Below, in pieces: positions 57,611-64,000 of a stretch of DNA of 64,000 bases. Each line of letters opens with the position of its first letter. The first letter of the stretch is position 1. The stretch spans positions 44,356,859 through 44,420,858 of the forward strand of contig CM067547.1 of NCBI GenBank assembly GCA_034509755.1, written 5' to 3'. The notes beneath the pieces are model-generated. The model did not search any database. It was not told the DNA's origin and was given only the letters and a program-made list of their open reading frames with translations. The position numbers and the translations under genes were made by a program. This DNA is from Anisodus tanguticus (taxonomy: Eukaryota > Streptophyta > Magnoliopsida > Solanales > Solanaceae).

Positions 57611-58555
57611 TCAGACCCTACACATTATTATGTGTGAGCCACAAGCGGTAACCAATACCCAACAGTAAGAGTTATTTATAGACATATTTATTTCAATGAC
57701 AAACATATCTTTTCCAGTAGAGCCAGAAGCACCTAGTGTTTTGCCTCCTCCTAGAGTTGTGCAGTCTTTCTTCCAGTGCCCTTTCTTCTTGCAGTTGAGG
57801 CACATATCCGTAGCTACCTTTGTTTTCTTCTGAATACCTCCTCTAGGTTTCAAAACTGTGGGTGCAGCAACTGCCTTACCCTTCTTCTTCTGCATATTCT
57901 TACGCTTGGGTTTGAACTTGCTAGATGAGCCCACCTTGAGCACAACTTTACTTTTAGAGGTAGATAATTCAAAGGTCTTCAACATATTGTGAAGCTCTGG
58001 AAGATTCATCTTGGTCCCATTCATATTAAAGTTCACAATGAAATTCTCAAATGAAACAAAAAGCGAATTCAGAATCAAGTTGATAGAGACATTTATAGGC
58101 AGCTTCGTTCCAATCGAAGCCAACCTTTCTATCAACCCAATCATCTTCAGAACATGCGTTGAAACTTGACCCCTTTCGTTCAGCTTACACTTGAAAAGGT
58201 CTCTCAACAGTTCATACTCCATTGTTTGAGACTGTGAGTCATAGAGACTTTTCAAGTGTTCTAGCATTTCATTGGGGCCCATGTTTTCATGTTGCCTCTG
58301 TAACTCCACAGTCATGGAGGACAATATTACACATTGTGCCGAGGTAGCATCGTCCAGATGTTTATGATAAACCACCTTGTCGAACAGGGCATACTCAGCA
58401 GAGTTTTCAGCAGGGACTGTGGGGAACACTGTGTCTAACACATACTCAATTATTTCTTGTCTTAACACCAATCGCAGATTTCTCAACCAGTCAGGGTAAT
58501 TAGCTCCAGTCAACTTGTTTGTCTCGACTAACATTTTTAGTGATAGATTCGACAT
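57611..58555 (-). pseudogene. copia 4 gag with zinc knuckle and start of protease
   Basis: A 314-codon open frame. N-terminal gag is MSNLSLKMLVETNKLTGANY, then helical gag with LLRDLFKCKLNERGQVSTHV and LNSLFVSFENFIVNFNMNGT; a basic stretch; then CX2CX4HX4C (CLNCKKKGHWKKDC). The protease site that follows reads WVLVTACGSHI where this lineage normally has Asp at the Val, so the catalytic Asp is lost. The gag part itself is uninterrupted and could still make a protein if transcribed. Confidence 0.9.
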
Positions 58556-60177
58556 TTTATATAATCTGAAGAATTAGATAGACTTAAACTAAACTCTAAT
58601 ATAATTTCTATTGAATACATTCGTTAACTAATTAATATGACCTTTAGTTTAATTAGCTCCCACTATTTTAACATACACTTCGACCCATGGAAGAATACAG
58701 ACTCATTTATGGTCATAATGGGCCAAGATCCAGGTTCATCCTATCTCCGAGTTTGCTGTGGCTGATAACTTCAAAAGCACAACCTGGTAAGTCTCCAAAC
58801 CAATTACAAACAATTTCTAACTCTTGTTTGACCGAATGTTCCAAACAATCAATCTGTGTCCCTCGGCTTGTCCGACGATGTGGCGCCAAGACAGCTTAGC
58901 AAGTCAACCCCGTTATGCTACTGTAATTATGCATCTAAGTGAGTTTTGCCTTATAGAACAAACACTGTGGTGTAAATACTCATGAAGGTTTATCACCCAC
59001 TTCTACATTTAACATGCATCTATGAAAGAGTCTGAGTCCTCGTAGACTTAGAGCAAATGTTGTGGCATAAATACTCATCTCCCCGAAAAAGATTTGTACT
59101 ACAATAAATTATAATGGACGACGCGTTCATTTTAAATAAGACTTGTATTAAATTTTGGGGAACATTTTAATTTGGGGTTTTAACCAAGATCAACTCTAGC
59201 ATGCTATGTCAAACAAAGCATCTTAACTATCATGAAAAATCAACTAACCACATATTGGGTACCGCTTTCCCAAACATGATATTAAGAGGTTTAAACACAT
59301 ACTGGGTGCCGCCTACCCACACAATTATTTACAGGCGTTATTCTAGTAGTTTAAATGACAAACATATTAACATTTAACACATAAACAATATACTTATCAA
59401 ATAATATATTGTATAATAATAAGCATGGGTTAAACATTCTGAATTTTGAATTTTATTTTATTTTTTTGTTTCTGGACAGGTGGCACCGCGACGCTAATCA
59501 TTAGGGTCGCGGTGCCAGTGAGGCAATAGCCTTTCGGCTTCTGCAATGCATCAGCGTCGCGGCGCTCCACCATGGAGCCGCGGTGTCAATGAGGCAGTAG
59601 CCTTTCGACTTCTACAATGCATTAGGGCCACGGCGCCTACTGTCCAGTAAGTCGAGAATTTTAAAAATGAAGCTTTTAATCGCGAATTTTGGACAGGAGC
59701 CGCGGCTCCTCCTTGTCACCGTTACAGGCGCTGTGGCGCTCCACCATGGAATCGCGGCGCCGCGGTACCCTACCATAGGGTCGCGGCGCCGACGTCCTGA
59801 CAGGACGTATCCATGTTGATTTTCTAAAAATCATCCAAATCCTAAATCCAATTTAGGGGTCGGGTCACAGATCCTTTTCATCACCCACTCTCATCAATAA
59901 CGCACATATCGACCATCATCTATTCCTACCCGTTCTTCACCGTGCACCATGTTCGTAATGAAGTGGTTATTTGCACTTTGGCTTAGTCCGAGTTAGAACG
60001 GAATGACTTCCTCGATTTAGCATAGTTGATAGTTTAGGGTGACATCAAAAGGTTAACTGTTCAGTCAAGATATGTAGGATATCAAGAAGTCTTGTTTTAA
60101 TTCAGTTTGAAAACCAATTGTATGTTTAACCCATATTATTATTTTATTCAATTGTTATATAACCATTGAACTAGCAT
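58556..60177 (-). other. copia 4 untranslated leader
   Basis: Lies between PBS and gag. No ORF of note (58687-58899 on the plus strand has no motif). It holds several direct repeats: tgtgg(t/c)(g/a)taaatactcat twice (about 58967 and 59060), cacatactgggtgccgc-like phrases twice (59240-59320), and a GC-rich duplication (listed). Confidence 0.6.
59506..59635. repeat. GC-rich tandem duplication in the copia 4 leader
   Basis: Two copies, about 65 bp each, of a unit with tgaggcaatagcctttcggc or tgaggcagtagcctttcgac, each ending in a cggcgc-type phrase. More gcggcgcc-like motifs follow at 59700-59790 and in the LTR near 60650. Confidence 0.75.
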
Positions 60178-60192
60178 GGGCTCTGATACCAC

Positions 60193-61776
60193 TATAGGGT
60201 TTTGTTGGGTTCAAAACATATAAGTAAAGCACATCGAAAGTTTAAAATTTTATTTACTTACCCCCAACAATTCCTTCTAGTATGGTTATATGGCAATCAA
60301 AACCTGTAAAGTGAAACTTAAACAAGAACACTTACAGGTTATATAATCTGGAATCTTTACTAAGGGCAAACACACGATTGTTCCCTTCGATTGCAAGCAC
60401 CTTGCTTTAGTGTACTCCTCTGTCAAGAAAGCCAGGAAATCTTGGCAGAGGTTTGAGAGAGTTTTATCCTAGACTCTAAGTCTAGAATTGTTTAATAGAA
60501 TAATTGTCGTATTATCAATGGGGTAGTGTTGTATACATATATATAGTAAAATTTAGGTCAAAAATAAGATTAGGGTTGATCTCTAAGCCTGGCCTAAAAA
60601 TTGAGGTGCAGTGGGCCAGTTTGACTGGGCCCACTGCCGGGTCGGCGCCGCGGCGCCTTACGTCCAACAACGCTCCTCGTTTTCGTTAATATATTCTGCA
60701 CATTTAATTAAATCCAAAATTCAATTATGACTGATTTAAATGATTTCCATCTAATAGAAATTATCCCATTATTATCAATTTAAATATCTCGATTTCAAAT
60801 AGAATATTTAATACTTTCTCAATACACCCTTAGATTGAAGAAACAATCGACATAGTGTGACCCTATAGGCCTTCACATATTGACACTAATCCAATTAAGG
60901 TCCATATGGAACTCCTAGACTGCGACGTACGACGAACTCAATATTTGAAGTACATTTACATGAATCCAGCAAACATAACATTTATGTGAGATGATAAATT
61001 CCTTTTATTCGCGACACACTCGATCAAGCTTAGGATTTGCTATGTGTCTATCCAAATGACTTGATCACTTTATCTCATTTATATTAGTCGACAACTATAC
61101 CATATATATAAATATGTCTCTTGCATTGGCCAATGACTTGGTCGACCTAATATTACTGAGAAGTTGAGTGTTCTCTCGAATATCCAATCGAGGAATGAAT
61201 CTTATTCTTGGCCCAATTACCATCTTAGTTTACATCATAATGTACCCAACACAAGCCGTGTCTTATCTTATAAGGAGTTTAATCTTTGGACAGGGTCAAA
61301 GTATACTGCTCAGTAAACAAGGTGCGTATTGACCTCAAGTCAAAGGACCTTTATCTCCCACACGCTGATAACACTCTAGACATGTCTAACAAATAGTTTA
61401 TCAGCAGGGTATACCAATACTTTTCAAAAGTATCCATGTGTCCATCACTAGTAACCATTACTAGTAGCAGGTGAGACATACTACATTCTCTAAGAATGTG
61501 ATGCAGACCACGTGTCGACTTATAACATATTATCGATATCTCATTCTCGATGATCATTAGTCGAGGCTATTTTAGAGTTACACACTATCATCAATATCTC
61601 ACTTTATTAAAGACAACGTAAGCTCAAGGGATGCACATTAATGAATAATTACAAACAATCAAATAATAATTCAATAATTGCAAATGTCATAAATATATTA
61701 ATCTTATTAATAATACGAATGTGTTCAAGTACATTTGTCTCTAATAATAATTGTCTCTAGGACATACATTCTTTCA
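60193..61776 (-). repeat. 5' LTR of copia 4, full length
   Basis: 1584 bp; starts on the minus strand TGAAAGAATGTATG and ends CCCTATA before the PBS. Confidence 0.92.
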
Positions 61777-61781
61777 GCATG

Positions 61782-62732
61782 TTGGGTAAATATAGTCTAA
61801 CTATGGGTGTTTGGTACGGAGGAGGACATTTTCTCCATGTTTAGTTGGTTAAAATACATTCTCTAAAAAAATAAGTTCCAAATGACTTACTTGTTAGGAT
61901 AAACAAATTTCATAAGTGGTCTTTCAAGCTCATTGTCTCCTTCCCACCCCAATGACCCACGACACCTCCAAACACCCACTTGCCACCCCATCCCACCCCC
62001 ATTAGGGGTCTAGAACCCTGTCGGAACATGATTGTAGATCGGTCTTGCTCTTGTTCGTGGTAAGTCAAATTTGGGCTGTTGCAAACAGGTTCAGGCTATT
62101 TCGGATCTAATTACAGGCCCAAAGAGTTTGGGGAAATTGAGAAATAGTCAATTTTAAAACGGCTAATTAAATTTTAAGCAGCGTTTCAAAATTAAATTAA
62201 ACTTTAGTCATTTTCAATATGAAAATATCATCTGGACGATTATATTTCTAGTCTAAAATATGAACATTTAAAATTTCAATGCAACTTGAAATAAGGGATT
62301 CTATAAAATATTTTTGGAGTTAAAATTGACAAAATTTAAACTCCAGAATAAATTTATAGAGTTTGAAATATACAGTTAAAACTCTAAAAAAAATTATAGT
62401 CATAATTTTATCAATTTAAACTATAAAAAAAATATGGAGTTTTTTGAATTCTACAATTTTACTAAACTCTAGGACACAATCATAAAGTATCAAACTTGTG
62501 AAATTGAAATTTCAATCTTGTACTAGTTTAGATACAGTTTGACTCGAGATAAAAGTGATCAATAATAGTATTTTCTCTAATTTTAAGCGTCTTCGTAAAA
62601 ATATTTGACAAATTTGAGGAGGCACCTGTATATTCGAATAGTGGACTAAAATTGAATTTATAGAATCCCTTTTACAAACATTTCCTCGTTCAAATAATCA
62701 AATTACCCTAAAGTGTCAAATGGACTAGCAGC
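61782..62732. other. Upstream region of the PPR gene
   Basis: AT-rich, no ORF or mobile-element terminus recognised. It presumably contains the PPR promoter; no clear TATA box or motif can be singled out. Short repeats of the form (t)taaactc(c/t)aga occur around 62330-62470. Confidence 0.5.
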
Positions 62733-64000
62733 ATGGCGATCGCTCCTTTTTCATCAGTAATAGCAAAGTTCCCCATCGTCAGAGCTCCTTATTTCCAACA
62801 CATTTCTATTTCCACTTTACTTTCATCTCACCATCTCTCAACTCTTGCTCAGCTTTTCTCCCAACAAACAACCAATACCAACAAATCCCAAAATGGCAAA
62901 CGCCTCAATATTCCCAAACCCAAATCATCACCCTCTTCTTCCAAATCCAAAAAAGCTGCAAACATTGCACATATCATCAACACAAACCCATGGTCATATA
63001 ATCTTGAATCTTCCCTTTCTTCCCTCACTCAACCCTCTCTCACACACACAACTATCCTTCACACACTTCGCTTAATCAAGAAACCTTCCAAAGCCCTTAA
63101 CTTCTTCAACTGGACCCAAAAAACAGGTTTTACACACACCCATCAATCCTATTTCCTCATGCTTCAACTACTTAGCAATGCCCGTAACTTAAATTCAGCA
63201 AGAAACTTTCTTTTATCTATACCCACAAGGTCTAATGGTACTGTACCCTTTCAAGATAAGTACTTTAACATCTTGATTCAAAGTTATGGTAAAGCTGGGC
63301 TTTTTCAAGAATCATTAAAGGTGTTTAAAGTGATGAAATCACTTGGAATTTCCCCTTCTGTGGTTACATTCAATAGTTTGTTTTTGATTTTGCTTAAGAG
63401 GGGTCGAACCGGTATGGTTTATGAACTGTTTGATGAAATGCTTAAGACATATGGTGCCAAGCCTGATGTATATACTTTTAACATTTTGATCAGAGGGTCT
63501 TGTATTAACTCCATGGTTGATCAAGGGTTTAGGTTTTTTAAGGAGATGGAGAAGCATGGATGTGATCCAGATGTGATTACGTATAACACCATTATTGACG
63601 GTTTGTGTAGGGCGGGGAAAGTGAAGATTGCACATAATGTGTTAAAGGGTATGGTTAAGAAGGGTCATCAATTGAGTCCTAATGTTGTGAGCTACACCAC
63701 TTTGGTTAGAGGGTATTGCGAGAAGCAAGAGGTCGAACGGGCTCTTGATGTTTTTGAGGAAATGGTAGATTGTGGTCTAAAACCGACTAGTATTACTTAT
63801 AATACTCTTGTACAAGGTCTTTGTGAAGCTAAAAGATTTGACAGAATAAAAGAGATCTTGGAGGGGACTCTAGGAGGTGGAGGACTTATTCCAGATACAT
63901 GTACTTTTAATACATTGATTACCTATCACTGCAATGTGGGAAATCTGGATGAAGCAATGAAAGTTTTTGAGAATATGTCGCACTTAAAGGTCAAACCTGA
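62733..64000 (+). CDS. PPR protein, P class, similar to Arabidopsis At1g02060 (3' end outside window)
   Basis: Open for 422 codons with no stop, starting MAIAPFSSVIAKFP and running off the window. The N-terminal 80 or so residues are Ser/Lys-rich without repeats, as expected for an organelle transit peptide. At least seven 35-residue PPR motifs follow, starting near residues 176 (YFNILIQSYGKAG), 210 (TFNSLFLILLKRG), 246 (TFNILIRGSC), 281 (TYNTIIDGLCRAGKV), 318 (SYTTLVRGYC), 353 (TYNTLVQGLC) and 389 (TFNTLITYHC). The overall sequence recalls At1g02060, an organelle (annotated chloroplast) PPR. P-class PPRs bind single-stranded organelle RNA and affect its stability, splicing or translation; the target here is unknown. 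No frameshift is seen, in contrast to its neighbours. An internal ATG is possible but less likely, since the first one gives the transit peptide. Confidence 0.93.
   Translation, partial: MAIAPFSSVIAKFPIVRAPYFQHISISTLLSSHHLSTLAQLFSQQTTNTNKSQNGKRLNIPKPKSSPSSSKSKKAANIAHIINTNPWSYNLESSLSSLTQPSLTHTTILHTLRLIKKPSKALNFFNWTQKTGFTHTHQSYFLMLQLLSNARNLNSARNFLLSIPTRSNGTVPFQDKYFNILIQSYGKAGLFQESLKVFKVMKSLGISPSVVTFNSLFLILLKRGRTGMVYELFDEMLKTYGAKPDVYTFNILIRGSCINSMVDQGFRFFKEMEKHGCDPDVITYNTIIDGLCRAGKVKIAHNVLKGMVKKGHQLSPNVVSYTTLVRGYCEKQEVERALDVFEEMVDCGLKPTSITYNTLVQGLCEAKRFDRIKEILEGTLGGGGLIPDTCTFNTLITYHCNVGNLDEAMKVFENMSHLKVKP

Larger units (their letters stand above)
53457..61776 (-). mobile_element. Ty1/copia retrotransposon 4 with long LTRs
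   Basis: 8320 bp; target duplicate GCATG (53452-53456, 61777-61781). LTRs TGAAAG...CCCTACA on the minus strand; PBS TGGTATCAGAGCCC at 60178-60191; PPT AAGTGGGAGAT at 54381-54391. gag with a zinc knuckle, protease, integrase, RT and RNase H run in copia order, with about 1.6 kb of leader between PBS and gag. The gag (MSNLSLKMLVETNKLTGANY) is unlike that of elements 1, 2 and 5, so it is a different copia lineage. Confidence 0.93.

Overview
The window looks like repeat-rich nuclear DNA of a eudicot plant. Solanaceae or another asterid is my best guess, because of the style of the RTE LINE tail and of the large-LTR element, but nothing here proves it. The evidence for a plant is a pentatricopeptide-repeat (PPR) gene, a chloroplast-type iron superoxide dismutase (Fe-SOD), the plant mitochondrial ATP synthase delta-prime subunit, and Ty1/copia, Ogre/TAT-like, hAT, RTE-LINE, SINE and Stowaway-like elements. 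Only one gene looks intact: the PPR gene at 62733-64000, cut by the window edge. Two other host genes are broken: Fe-SOD (29521-44816, +) and the last exon of ATP synthase delta-prime (45965-46310, -).

Layout. 1-3322: a probable gypsy LTR fragment, a MITE-like piece and AT-rich DNA with short tandem arrays. 3328-8076: copia element 1 (+), TSD GTTTA. 8501-24867: copia element 2 (+), TSD GTAAG, split by an 11.4-kb minus-strand Ogre-like non-autonomous element (11135-22527) with about 3-kb LTRs, an Ogre-type PBS and PPT, a 39-bp minisatellite and no recognisable coding domain. 24873-26720: MITEs and a small tandem duplication. 26722-about 29510: hAT copy 1 (-), truncated. 29521-44816: Fe-SOD pseudogene whose introns hold a MITE, an RTE LINE inside the MITE, an 8.8-kb copia complex with inverted outer LTRs (30905-39681, TSD CTTTC) also inside the MITE, and hAT copy 2 (40917-44315, TSD GTTGAATC). 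45269-45401: SINE. 45965-46310: ATP synthase delta-prime remnant. 47778-52635: copia element 5 (-), TSD TTTCT. 53457-61776: copia element 4 (-), TSD GCATG, long LTRs. 62733-end: PPR gene (+).

The host genes show no functional link: Fe-SOD and ATP synthase delta-prime converge at 44.8-46 kb and the PPR gene lies beyond two retrotransposons. Most of the content records successive nested insertions. I saw no intact mobile-element protein; each copia or hAT coding region has stops, frameshifts or deletions. The least explained items are the repeated two-stem motif inside the Ogre-like element (four copies whose inner stems differ but still pair), the copia complex with inverted outer LTRs and one clean target duplication, and the minisatellites inside the Ogre-like element.
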